Assembly (NCBI GenBank): GCA_021810175.1
Contig: JAJZJJ010000238.1
Coordinates: forward strand, 1 to 5,651
DNA length: 5,651 bases
Origin: Acidobacteriota bacterium
GTDB taxonomy: Bacteria > Acidobacteriota > Terriglobia > Terriglobales > Acidobacteriaceae
Direction of reading: 5' to 3'
Positions within the stretch are counted from its first letter, which is position 1; each line of letters starts with the position of its first letter. This document shows, in pieces, positions 1-5,651 of the stretch. A program made the position numbers and the translations under genes. The notes below the pieces were generated by a model, which was not told the DNA's origin, made no database searches, and saw nothing but the letters and a program-made list of their open reading frames with translations.

Positions 1-90
1 CGGGTGCGAACGTCGGACTTGAGCTCCAGGCGATCCCACCCTGGCACGTTCGGGCGGCTCCGCGGCGGCCGGCCTGAAGCTCCCTGGCGA

Positions 91-294
91 TCACCGCCGA
101 CCATCGGACAGCCATTCGACCTGGACCCCGGCACGCTCGGCAGCCGAGAACTCCGGGTCGCCAGTCAGCACCGGGCAGCCGAGCCGCTTGGCTGCCGCGG
201 CGGCGAACGCGTAAGCGTAGCTGAGCCCGCCGGCCTTCAAGGAGGCCGCGACTCGAACCAGGGTGTGGTCGATGGGCACGAACTGGATGGATAT
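91..294 (-). pseudogene. C-terminal remnant of a PIN-domain (VapC-type) toxin ribonuclease
   Basis: Read on the minus strand, this segment gives about 67 residues ending in a normal stop. It contains VPIDHTLVRVAASLKAGG, LSYAYAF, KRLGCPVLTGDPEF and a final VEWL, which is the pattern of the C-terminal half of VapC-like PIN ribonucleases. Family knowledge: PIN nucleases hold Mg2+ with about four acidic residues, and full proteins are about 125-145 residues. The N-terminal half with the first Asp and the Glu is missing. Upstream of 294 the frame stays open, but only as antisense of the neighbouring hydrolase. The usual SYADAF aspartate is Tyr here (TAC where GAC is expected), while the Asp of LTGDPEF is kept. 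I therefore infer a non-functional relic. No antitoxin partner is visible, and positions 1-90 show nothing recognisable. The family call is fairly secure; which VapC subgroup it came from is not. Confidence 0.7.
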
Positions 295-918
295 GTGGCG
301 CGTCCGGCGGGTGAGCCGGTGGCCGGGCTGGTGGTAGTGCAGGAGATTTTTGGAGTGAACGCGCATATCCGCTCGGTGGCGGATGGATGGGCGAAGGATG
401 GGTTTCTGGCGGTGGCTCCGGCGCTGTTTGACCGCGTGGAGCGGGGCGTGGATTTGCAGTACAGCGGCGCTGACATGGAGAAGGCGCGGTCGTTCATCCC
501 GAAGCTGAATATGGAAAAGAGTCTGATGGATATAGCGGCGGCGCTGCAATGGGTGAGAGCGCAGACGGGGAAGAAGTGCGGCGTGGTGGGCTACTGCTTT
601 GGTGGATCGCTGGCGTGGCTGGCGTCGACGCGGCAGAAGGCAGACGCGGCAGTGGGTTATTACGGCGGGCAGATTGCGCGGCATCTGGGCGAGAGTCCCG
701 AGTGCCCGGTGATGCTGCACTTTGGAAAGCTGGACAAGCATATTCCGCAGACGGATGTGGACGCGATTGAGCAGGCCCATCCGGAGGTGCGGGTTTTCCG
801 GTACGAGGCGGACCATGGGTTCAACTGCGATGCGCGGGCGAGCTATGATGCGGCTTCGGCGAAGGTGGCTCGGGAGAGGTCACTGGAGTTTTTTAGAAAG
901 CAACTGGGAGCGGAGTAG
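265..918 (+). CDS. Dienelactone hydrolase-family alpha/beta hydrolase, N-terminus uncertain
   Basis: This is a cytoplasmic alpha/beta hydrolase of the dienelactone hydrolase (carboxymethylenebutenolidase) family, which hydrolyses lactone or ester bonds. The true substrate cannot be told. Counting from GTG 265 (217 residues), the family landmarks appear in order: DGHELDGY near the start, VVQEIFGVN with the conserved Glu27, LFDRVERGV, the nucleophile elbow GYCFGG with Cys111, MLHFGKLDKHIP with Asp157, and ADHGFN with His184. The Cys-Asp-His triad is complete. Usual members have about 220-240 residues and start some 8-10 residues before the DG motif; here those residues are absent. The reading frame stays open to the left edge of the window (a GTG at 4 is possible), but everything before about 265 is antisense to a PIN-domain remnant and does not look like hydrolase. 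GTG 265 is my choice, though its only purine-rich site (AAGGAGG, 239-245) lies about 20 bases away. The family is secure; the start and expression are not. Confidence 0.85.
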   Translation: MVDGHELDGYVARPAGEPVAGLVVVQEIFGVNAHIRSVADGWAKDGFLAVAPALFDRVERGVDLQYSGADMEKARSFIPKLNMEKSLMDIAAALQWVRAQTGKKCGVVGYCFGGSLAWLASTRQKADAAVGYYGGQIARHLGESPECPVMLHFGKLDKHIPQTDVDAIEQAHPEVRVFRYEADHGFNCDARASYDAASAKVARERSLEFFRKQLGAE

Positions 919-950
919 CTTTTAGCTCTTAGCTTCCGGCTTTCAGCTGA
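916..950 (+). repeat. Five degenerate tandem 7-base units (TAGCTTT-like)
   Basis: Units in exact 7-base register are TAGCTTT (916), TAGCTCT (923), TAGCTTC (930), CGGCTTT (937) and CAGCTGA (944). The first unit contains the hydrolase stop codon TAG. A related GAAGCTT follows from 951 and closes a 6-base inverted repeat with AGCTTC at 931-936. Short heptanucleotide tandem repeats are known in intergenic regions of some bacterial groups such as cyanobacteria. Whether this belongs to a dispersed family in this genome cannot be seen from one copy. Confidence 0.55.
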
Positions 951-958
951 GAAGCTTT
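939..958 (+). terminator. Weak candidate terminator after the hydrolase gene
   Basis: GCTTT (939-943) can pair with GAAGC (951-955) around the 7-base loop CAGCTGA, and three T residues follow. An alternative 6-bp stem pairs 931-936 with 951-956. The stem is short and the T run minimal, so this is only a weak intrinsic terminator candidate. It is placed right after the hydrolase stop, where a terminator would be expected. Confidence 0.25.
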
Positions 959-989
959 CCGGCGGTGGCCTTGTTGTGCGGATTGGTTT

Positions 990-1015
990 CTGTCTGCGGA
1001 GTCCTTCACAGACAG
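990..1015 (+). other. Inverted repeat upstream of the MFS gene
   Basis: CTGTCTG (990-996) and CAGACAG (1009-1015) are perfect 7-base complements separated by 12 bases. They lie 65 bases before the preferred MFS start. No T run follows, so it does not look like an intrinsic terminator. It could be a leader hairpin or a regulator-binding site, or it could be chance; no recognisable promoter boxes were found beside it. Confidence 0.25.
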
Positions 1016-1080
1016 CGCATCGTCTTTTGGGTTTGAGCATCGAAACAGGAAGATCGACCAGGAGACTCGATAGAGACGGC

Positions 1081-2451
1081 ATGCCGAAGGCCGAGGCGGA
1101 AGAGGCGAATTCTCTGAAAGACATAACAGAACAGAGCACGGGGCCGAAGGTGTCGAAGCGGCTGGATTTTTCGCATGCGTGGCGTGCGCTGCGGCACAGG
1201 AATTTCCGGCTGTATTTTGGCGGGCAAAGCATCTCGCTGATCGGCACGTGGATGACGCGCGTGGCGACGGCGTGGCTGGTGTACCGGCTGACGCATTCGG
1301 CGCTGCTACTGGGCGCGGTGAGTTTTTCCGGGCAGATTCCGGCGTTTCTGCTGGCCCCATTTGCGGGCGTGGTGGTGGATCGCGTGGACCGGCGGACGGT
1401 GCTGATCTGCACGCAGGCGCTGGCGATGGTGCAGTCGCTGATGCTGGCGGCACTGACGCTGACGAACCGGATTACGATTCCCGAGATATTTGCGCTGGCG
1501 GCGTTCCAGGGCATGATTAATGCGTTCGATATGCCTGGGCGGCAGTCGTTCATGGTGCAGATGGTGGAGTCGCGGAACGATCTGCAGAACGCGATTGCGA
1601 TCAACTCGTCGATGGTGAACCTGGCGCGACTGCTAGGGCCGTCGCTGGCGGGCATGATTATCGCGGCCAGCAGCGAAGGTTACTGCTTTCTGATTGACGG
1701 GGTGAGCTATACGGCGGTGATTGCGTCGTTGCTGCTGATGCGGATCCACAGGGCGGAAGTGAAGCGGCACGCGGCCTCGATGCTGGAGCAACTGCACGAG
1801 GGGTGGTCGTATGTGTCGAAATCCGTGCCGATTCGCGGGATTCTGACGCTGTTTGCGATTGTGAACCTGATGGGATGGCCGTTTGTCGTGCTGATGCCCA
1901 TTTTTGCGGTGCAGGTGCTGCACGGCGGGCCAAACACGATGGGGCTGCTGATGGGCTCGGTGGGCGTGGGAGCGCTGATTTCGGCGCTGGCGCTGGTGGT
2001 GCGGAAGTCGGTGCGTGGGCTGACACGAGTGCTTCCGATGGCGGCGGCGATTTTCGGCTGCGGGCTGATTGCGTTCGGGTTTTCGCGAGCGATGTGGTTG
2101 AGCACGCTGCTGATGCTGGTGGCCGGCTACGGGATGCTGCAGGGACTGACGGCGACGAACACGGTGATTCAGACGCTGGTGGACGAGAAGATGCGCGGGC
2201 GGGTGATGAGCTACTACACGGCAGCATTTGTGGGGACGGCGCCGTTCGGGAGCCTGCTGGCCGGGGCGATGGCGCATTGGATTGGCGCGCCGGTGACGGT
2301 GATGATCAACGGCTCGGTGTGCATTCTGGGCGCGGCATGGTTCTGGTCGCAGTTACCGAAGATTCGAAGGGACATGCGGCCGATTTACGAGCGGCTGGGG
2401 ATCATTCCGCCGCCGCCGGAAGTGGTGGTGGAGAGCGCGGGGAGGCAATAG
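1081..2451 (+). CDS. MFS exporter, EntS/MFS_3-type
   Basis: This is a 456-residue inner-membrane transporter of the major facilitator superfamily. It resembles the EntS-like (MFS_3) branch, whose characterised members export siderophores or drugs by proton antiport; the substrate here is unknown. A cytoplasmic N-terminus (1-42) leads to WRALRHRNFRLYF and GTWMTRVATAWLVYRLT (helix 1), typical of this branch. Motif A is in the loop after helix 2 (GVVVDRVDRRTVL, 96-108), and the second-half counterpart DEKMRGRVMS is at 368-377. About twelve hydrophobic helices run from residue 44 to 423 with the central break near 222-250, and the cytoplasmic tail ends at 456. I chose ATG 1081 because conserved sequence begins soon after it and AGGAGA (1060-1065) lies upstream, though 15 bases away. 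The frame also extends to a GTG at 976, but the extra 35 residues look like non-coding leader. Gaps of 162 and 171 bases suggest a single-gene transcript. Confidence 0.9.
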   Translation: MPKAEAEEANSLKDITEQSTGPKVSKRLDFSHAWRALRHRNFRLYFGGQSISLIGTWMTRVATAWLVYRLTHSALLLGAVSFSGQIPAFLLAPFAGVVVDRVDRRTVLICTQALAMVQSLMLAALTLTNRITIPEIFALAAFQGMINAFDMPGRQSFMVQMVESRNDLQNAIAINSSMVNLARLLGPSLAGMIIAASSEGYCFLIDGVSYTAVIASLLLMRIHRAEVKRHAASMLEQLHEGWSYVSKSVPIRGILTLFAIVNLMGWPFVVLMPIFAVQVLHGGPNTMGLLMGSVGVGALISALALVVRKSVRGLTRVLPMAAAIFGCGLIAFGFSRAMWLSTLLMLVAGYGMLQGLTATNTVIQTLVDEKMRGRVMSYYTAAFVGTAPFGSLLAGAMAHWIGAPVTVMINGSVCILGAAWFWSQLPKIRRDMRPIYERLGIIPPPPEVVVESAGRQ

Positions 2452-2465
2452 GCGGGGGATCTTCG

Positions 2466-2481
2466 CCGGGAGCGATTCCGG
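2466..2481 (+). other. Hairpin with GCGA tetraloop after the MFS gene
   Basis: CCGGGA (2466-2471) pairs with TTCCGG (2476-2481), five Watson-Crick pairs plus one G-U, closing on the tetraloop GCGA, which belongs to the stable GNRA class. It begins 15 bases after the MFS stop. No T run follows, so it is more likely a 3' mRNA-stabilising or transcript-end hairpin than a standard intrinsic terminator. A nearby 4-bp GGCG/CGCC stem (2451-2454 with 2464-2467) overlaps it and is weaker. Confidence 0.35.
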
Positions 2482-2544
2482 GGCAGTAAAGCGGCTGAGG
2501 GGGAAGGATTTGGAGCTTTGGGGCGTGTGCGAAGATGGCTCTCA

Positions 2545-2622
2545 AAAGCCTTTGATGTTACTCTTAACTCAGACACTTAGGAAGTGTATCGCTACTGAAA
2601 TTGAACAGGAGTACGCACCCCC
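2545..2622 (+). promoter_or_regulatory. Probable promoter and leader region of rpsO-pnp
   Basis: This stretch is clearly richer in A+T than its surroundings and sits just before rpsO, so a promoter is expected here. TTGATG at 2552-2557 is the best -35-like hexamer, but no good -10 box follows at 16-18 bases. TTAACT (2564-2569) with TATCGC (2587-2592) is an equally weak alternative. A perfect 6-bp hairpin, ACACTT (2573-2578) with AAGTGT (2582-2587) and loop AGG, lies in the middle. The rpsO ribosome-binding site AGGAG is at 2607-2611. Next to it GCAC (2615-2618) can pair with GTGC (2623-2626), masking the start codon. The promoter boxes are guesses; the hairpins are directly visible. Confidence 0.35.
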
Positions 2623-2889
2623 GTGCTGGAATCAGCCAAGAAACAGGAAATTATCTCGCAGTATCGCACTCATGATGGCGACACCGGGAGCCCCCAGGTC
2701 CAGATCGCAATCCTGAGCGAACGCATCGGCGAGCTGACCGAGCATTTCAAGACGCATGCGAAGGATCACTCTTCGCGCCGTGGCCTCTTGAAGCTGGTGA
2801 GCAAGCGCCGCCGGCTGCTTGACTATCTCAAGCAGCATGACGCAGACCGCTACCGTGAAGTCATCGGCAAGCTGGGCATCCGTAAGTAG
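2623..2889 (+). CDS. rpsO: 30S ribosomal protein S15
   Basis: S15 binds the central domain of 16S rRNA early in 30S assembly and forms part of a bridge to the 50S subunit. The protein is 88 residues, the normal length. The whole family pattern is present: [20 protein letters not shown] at 16-35, then [28 protein letters not shown] and a C-terminus ending LGIRK. His41, Asp48 and Ser51 match the residues known in Thermus S15 to contact the G-U/G-C motif of 16S rRNA. The start is GTG 2623, preceded by AGGAG at 2607-2611 with an 11-base gap. It is the only start that gives the canonical [10 protein letters not shown] beginning. pnp follows on the same strand after 278 bases, the order common in bacteria. 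In other species S15 represses its own mRNA by binding the leader. A hairpin over this start codon would suit that, but no specific S15 site could be identified. Confidence 0.97.
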   Translation: MLESAKKQEIISQYRTHDGDTGSPQVQIAILSERIGELTEHFKTHAKDHSSRRGLLKLVSKRRRLLDYLKQHDADRYREVIGKLGIRK

Positions 2890-3167
2890 GTAAAGCGGAA
2901 TCACTTGTCCCCTGCGCGCACGCGATACGGAACACCGGGAGGGGATGGGGCAATCAGGATGGCGGTGAGCAATGCCGCCGCCTCAATTGCATTGGAAGTC
3001 AATCTCGATTCTGCCCCATCGGCCTTCCCTCGCCACGAGCCCATCCCCGGGCCGCGAACGAGTCGTGTCTGCCGCGCCATTCCCATCCCAATATCCTCCG
3101 CGCTCTTCCCGACAAGCCCAGACGGAATAGACCGCAGCGGAGTGACTTGTCTTGAAACGAGGAAACT
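2890..3167 (+). promoter_or_regulatory. Long rpsO-pnp spacer with several RNA-folding segments
   Basis: No recognisable gene lies in these 278 bases. The strongest element is a perfect 9-bp pairing of GATGGGGCA (2944-2952) with TGCCCCATC (3012-3020), enclosing 59 bases. Inside are two mutually exclusive stems: GGCGG (2961-2965) with CCGCC (2975-2979), or CAATGC (2970-2975) with GCATTG (2989-2994). TCCCCT (2908-2913) with AGGGGA (2940-2945) competes with the 9-bp stem. Close to pnp, GACAAG (3111-3116) can pair with CTTGTC at 3146-3151 or with the second copy at 2904-2909. No strong promoter or T-run terminator is visible. Known parallel: in E. coli the spacer before pnp holds an RNase III-cut stem through which PNPase limits its own synthesis. 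A similar leader role is my inference. A TTG-started frame (2905-3171) crosses the spacer but does not look like a protein. Confidence 0.45.
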
Positions 3168-5633
3168 ATGAAACAGGAAATCACCGTCGAGTTGATTGGC
3201 GGTAAAAAATTGCATTTTGAAACAGGGCGCATGGCCAAGCAGGCTTCCGGCGCAGCGCTGGTGACCCAGGGAGAATCCGTGGTGCTGGCGACGGCTGTGG
3301 CCGCGCCCGATCCGAAGGAAGGGATCGACTTTTTCCCGCTGACGGTGGATTACCGCGAGTACGCGTATGCCGGCGGACGGATTCCGGGCGGGTTCATCAA
3401 ACGTGAGGGACGTCCGAGCGAGCGCGAAATTCTGACGAGCCGCCAGATTGACCGTCCGATTCGCCCGCTGTTCCCGGAGGGTTTCCGGAACGAGACGCAG
3501 GTGATCGCGCTGGTGTTTTCTGCGGATAAAGAGAACGATCCGGATGTGGTGGCGATCAACGCGGCGAGTGCGGCGCTGGCGCTTTCGGATATCCCGTTTG
3601 GCGGGCCGGTTGGCGCGGTGCGCGTGGGCCGGGTGAACGGCGAGTTCGTGATCAATCCGTCGTATTCGGAGCGGCGCGACAGCACGATCAACATCACGGT
3701 TGTCGGCACGAAGAACGGCATTGTGATGATCGAGAGCGGGTCGAACGAGGTGGTCGAGGATGTGGTGGTGGATGCCATCGAGTTCGGGCACGCGGAGATC
3801 AAGAAGATTTGCGCAGCGATCGATGAGTTGGCGGCCAAGGCCGGCAAGCCGAAGCGCGCGGTAGCGGCTCCGGAGTTCGATACTGCCTATTTTGAGGCGT
3901 TGACGGCGAAGGTGGGCGCACGCCTGGCGGATGCACTCGATACGAAGGCGCATCCGAAGACGGAGAGCTATGCGCTGGTGAAGCAGATCAAGGACGAACT
4001 GGCGGCGGAGATTCCGGCGGATGACGATGCTGCTGCCGCAAAGAAGAAGCTGGGCCATTATTACGAACTGCTGCGGGAGAAGATCTTCCGTGAGCAGGTG
4101 ACGAAGGATCGTATCCGGCCTGACCGGCGCGCGTTCGACGAGATTCGTCCGATCACGATTGAAGTGGGCGTGCTGCCCCGCACGCACGGCTCGGCGCTCT
4201 TCACCCGTGGTGAGACTCAGGCGCTGGTGACGGCGACGCTGGGCACGGGGGACGACTCGCAGCGGCTGGAGACGTTTGAAGGCGAACAGAAGAAGCGCTT
4301 CATGCTGCACTACAACTTCCCGCCGTTCTCAGTGGGTGAAGTGGGCCGCATGACCGGCGTGGGCCGCCGCGAAGTGGGCCACGGCGCACTGGCGGAGCGC
4401 GCGGTGAGCGCAGTGCTGCCGAGCGAGGATGAGTCGCCTTACGCGCTGCGCGTGGTGTCCGACATTCTGGAGTCGAACGGGTCGTCGTCGATGGCGTCGG
4501 TTTGCGGCGCCAGCCTGGCGCTGATGGATGCGGGTATTCCGCTGAAGGGCGCAGTAGCCGGCGTGGCGATGGGCCTGGTGAAGGAAGGCGAACAGTACGC
4601 GATCCTGACCGATATTGCGGGCGCAGAAGACCACTACGGCGACATGGACTTCAAGGTGGCCGGAACCCGCAAGGGCATTACGGCGCTGCAGATGGACATC
4701 AAGATTTCGGGCATCACCGGGCAGATTATGCGGGAGGCGCTCGAGCAGGCACGGCGTGGACGGATGTTCCTGCTGGACAAGATGGATGACGTGCTGGCGG
4801 CTCCGCGCGAGGAGAAGTCGAAGCACGCACCTCAGATCAGGACGATCCAGATTCCGACCGACAAGATTCGCGATCTGATCGGGCCGGGCGGCAAGACGAT
4901 TCGCGGGATTATCGAGGCCACGGCGGTGAAGATCGACGTGGACGATACGGGTCGCGTGAATATTGCCTCCACGGACGAGGAGGGCCTGAAGAAGGCACTG
5001 GCGATGATCAACGATCTGACGGCGGTGCCGGAAGTGGGCAAGACATACCTGGGCAAAGTGGTGCGGCTGGCCGAGTTCGGCGCATTCGTGGAGATCTTCC
5101 CGGGGACGGATGGGCTGCTGCACATCAGCGAGATCGCCGAGCATCGCGTGAAGGAAGTGAAGGACGAGCTGCGCGAAGGCGACCAGGTGATGGTGAAGGT
5201 GCTGGGCGTGGAAGGCAACCGCATCAAGCTGTCCCGGAAGGCTGTGATTCGCGAACAGCGCCAGAAGCTGGGCTTGCCTGAGCCGGGCGCGGTAGGCGAA
5301 GTGGCCGCGGCGGCGGAAGAGGCGGCAGAGCCGGCACCGCGCGCGCCGCGGGAACGTGCTCCGAGGCGGGAGCGCGAAGATCGGCAGCCGGCATCGAACG
5401 CGAGCACGATCATGATTGAAGGCGGCGATGATTTCGACACCTTCAATGATGAGGAAGACGGCGAGGAGATCAACTACAATCGTGCGGATACGCCGAACAG
5501 CGCGCCCACGGGCGAGCGGCGTCCAGGGGGCGGATCAGGCCGCGGATCGGGTGGTCCTGGAGGGCGCGGACGGCGCCGCCGGGGTCGCGGGCGCGGACCG
5601 GGTTCGGGCGGCGGAAATCGCGGAAACCAGTAA
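3168..5633 (+). CDS. pnp: Polynucleotide phosphorylase (polyribonucleotide nucleotidyltransferase)
   Basis: PNPase degrades RNA 3'-5' with phosphate, releasing nucleoside diphosphates, and can run in reverse to add tails; it acts as a cytoplasmic trimer. Domains in order are the first RNase PH core (about 10-145, with GRPSEREILTSRQIDRPIRP at 81-100), the helical linker (about 235-310), the second RNase PH core (about 325-460), the KH domain (about 555-617, GxxG loop IGPGGK at 571-576) and the S1 domain (about 622-692). Phosphate-binding and catalytic features are intact: TRGETQAL (346-353), the SSS run at 439-441, and Asp488, Asp494 and Lys496 in EDHYGDMDFK. At 821 residues it is about 110 longer than E. 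coli PNPase. The extra tail is an Ala/Glu/Arg stretch (about 710-740), an acidic patch (752-767) and a Gly/Arg-rich end (784-820). ATG 3168 has GAGG at 3159-3162, five bases upstream, and gives the usual start. Transcription with rpsO is likely. Confidence 0.97.
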   Translation: MKQEITVELIGGKKLHFETGRMAKQASGAALVTQGESVVLATAVAAPDPKEGIDFFPLTVDYREYAYAGGRIPGGFIKREGRPSEREILTSRQIDRPIRPLFPEGFRNETQVIALVFSADKENDPDVVAINAASAALALSDIPFGGPVGAVRVGRVNGEFVINPSYSERRDSTINITVVGTKNGIVMIESGSNEVVEDVVVDAIEFGHAEIKKICAAIDELAAKAGKPKRAVAAPEFDTAYFEALTAKVGARLADALDTKAHPKTESYALVKQIKDELAAEIPADDDAAAAKKKLGHYYELLREKIFREQVTKDRIRPDRRAFDEIRPITIEVGVLPRTHGSALFTRGETQALVTATLGTGDDSQRLETFEGEQKKRFMLHYNFPPFSVGEVGRMTGVGRREVGHGALAERAVSAVLPSEDESPYALRVVSDILESNGSSSMASVCGASLALMDAGIPLKGAVAGVAMGLVKEGEQYAILTDIAGAEDHYGDMDFKVAGTRKGITALQMDIKISGITGQIMREALEQARRGRMFLLDKMDDVLAAPREEKSKHAPQIRTIQIPTDKIRDLIGPGGKTIRGIIEATAVKIDVDDTGRVNIASTDEEGLKKALAMINDLTAVPEVGKTYLGKVVRLAEFGAFVEIFPGTDGLLHISEIAEHRVKEVKDELREGDQVMVKVLGVEGNRIKLSRKAVIREQRQKLGLPEPGAVGEVAAAAEEAAEPAPRAPRERAPRREREDRQPASNASTIMIEGGDDFDTFNDEEDGEEINYNRADTPNSAPTGERRPGGGSGRGSGGPGGRGRRRRGRGRGPGSGGGNRGNQ

Positions 5634-5640
5634 CCACTCA

Positions 5641-5651
5641 GCAGGGGCTGC
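5641..5651 (+). terminator. Possible start of a terminator hairpin after pnp, cut by window end
   Basis: GCAG (5641-5644) pairs perfectly with CTGC (5648-5651) around the loop GGG, beginning seven bases after the pnp stop. The window ends at the last paired base, so a lengthening stem or a following T run cannot be seen. It may be the tip of an intrinsic terminator for rpsO-pnp or a chance hairpin. Confidence 0.25.

Noticed and set aside
20..92. Near-repeat of GCTCC...GGCGATC at 23-35 and 79-92
   Set aside because: Only two short matching blocks with gaps between copies; too weak for an element or binding-site array.
239..245. Strong ribosome-binding-like AAGGAGG before the hydrolase
   Set aside because: No start codon lies 5-12 bases downstream, and on the other strand it is simply part of the PIN codons for Ala-Ser-Leu.
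976..1080. N-terminal extension of the MFS protein from GTG 976
   Set aside because: The extra 35 residues are Arg/Ser-rich and unlike the family's start, and contain a 7-bp inverted repeat. ATG 1081 gives a normal cytoplasmic N-terminus.
843..1655. 270-codon minus-strand frame spanning the hydrolase end and MFS start
   Set aside because: It crosses two genes and their gap, is Ser/Arg/Ala-rich, and has no motif; it is an antisense artefact.
1803..2489. 228-codon plus-strand frame in a second phase of the MFS gene
   Set aside because: It is Gly/Asp/Ala-rich out-of-frame translation of a clear transporter gene.
2510..2716. 68-codon frame overlapping the rpsO leader and gene
   Set aside because: It overlaps the certain rpsO start in another phase, with no ribosome-binding site and no family match.
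2901..4310. 469-codon open frame antisense to pnp
   Set aside because: It is the shadow of the high-GC pnp codon pattern, rich in Arg/His/Gln, with no recognisable domain, and it lies over a well-conserved gene.
4329..5144. 271-codon antisense frame over the 3' half of pnp
   Set aside because: It has the same Arg/His/Leu-rich shadow composition and no family resemblance.
1..5651. Search for tRNA, CRISPR array, insertion sequence, phage attachment site or multi-gene defence system
   Set aside because: No repeat-spacer array, cloverleaf, transposase motif or terminal inverted repeat was seen. The only mobile or defence-like trace is the broken PIN fragment.

Overview
The window is ordinary, high-GC bacterial chromosome with housekeeping content. 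The anchor is the conserved pair rpsO (ribosomal protein S15) followed by pnp (polynucleotide phosphorylase). Two accessory genes precede it on the same strand: a dienelactone hydrolase-family enzyme and a 12-helix MFS exporter. The general protein style and the long Arg/Gly-rich PNPase tail fit an Acidobacteriota-like organism. That is an inference from memory of the families, not a demonstrated placement; another high-GC phylum is possible.

Layout. Positions 1-90 hold nothing I can identify. Positions 91-294, minus strand, encode the C-terminal half of a PIN-domain (VapC-type) ribonuclease with a damaged active site. It is cut off exactly where the plus-strand hydrolase homology begins (about 265-300), so this is a rearrangement scar or an assembly junction. 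The hydrolase runs to 918. A 162-base gap (919-1080) starts with five degenerate 7-base repeats and has two weak hairpins. The MFS transporter is best started at ATG 1081 and ends at 2451. The 171-base gap 2452-2622 has a hairpin with a GCGA tetraloop and then the relatively AT-rich leader of rpsO. rpsO (GTG 2623 to 2889) is followed by an unusually long 278-base spacer with several complementary segments, and then by pnp (ATG 3168 to 5633). The last bases of the window form a small hairpin that may be the start of a terminator.

How the genes work together. S15 is a primary 16S rRNA-binding protein, and PNPase is the phosphorolytic 3'-5' exoribonuclease and part of the RNA-decay machinery. 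In well-studied bacteria the two are co-transcribed, and both are post-transcriptionally autoregulated through leader RNA. The structured leader and spacer seen here fit that idea but do not prove it. The hydrolase and MFS exporter are codirectional with the pair but separated from it and from each other by more than 160 bases, so I infer separate transcription units. I found no convincing new multi-gene system. The most interesting items are the PIN/hydrolase junction, the rpsO-pnp spacer RNA and the long PNPase tail.
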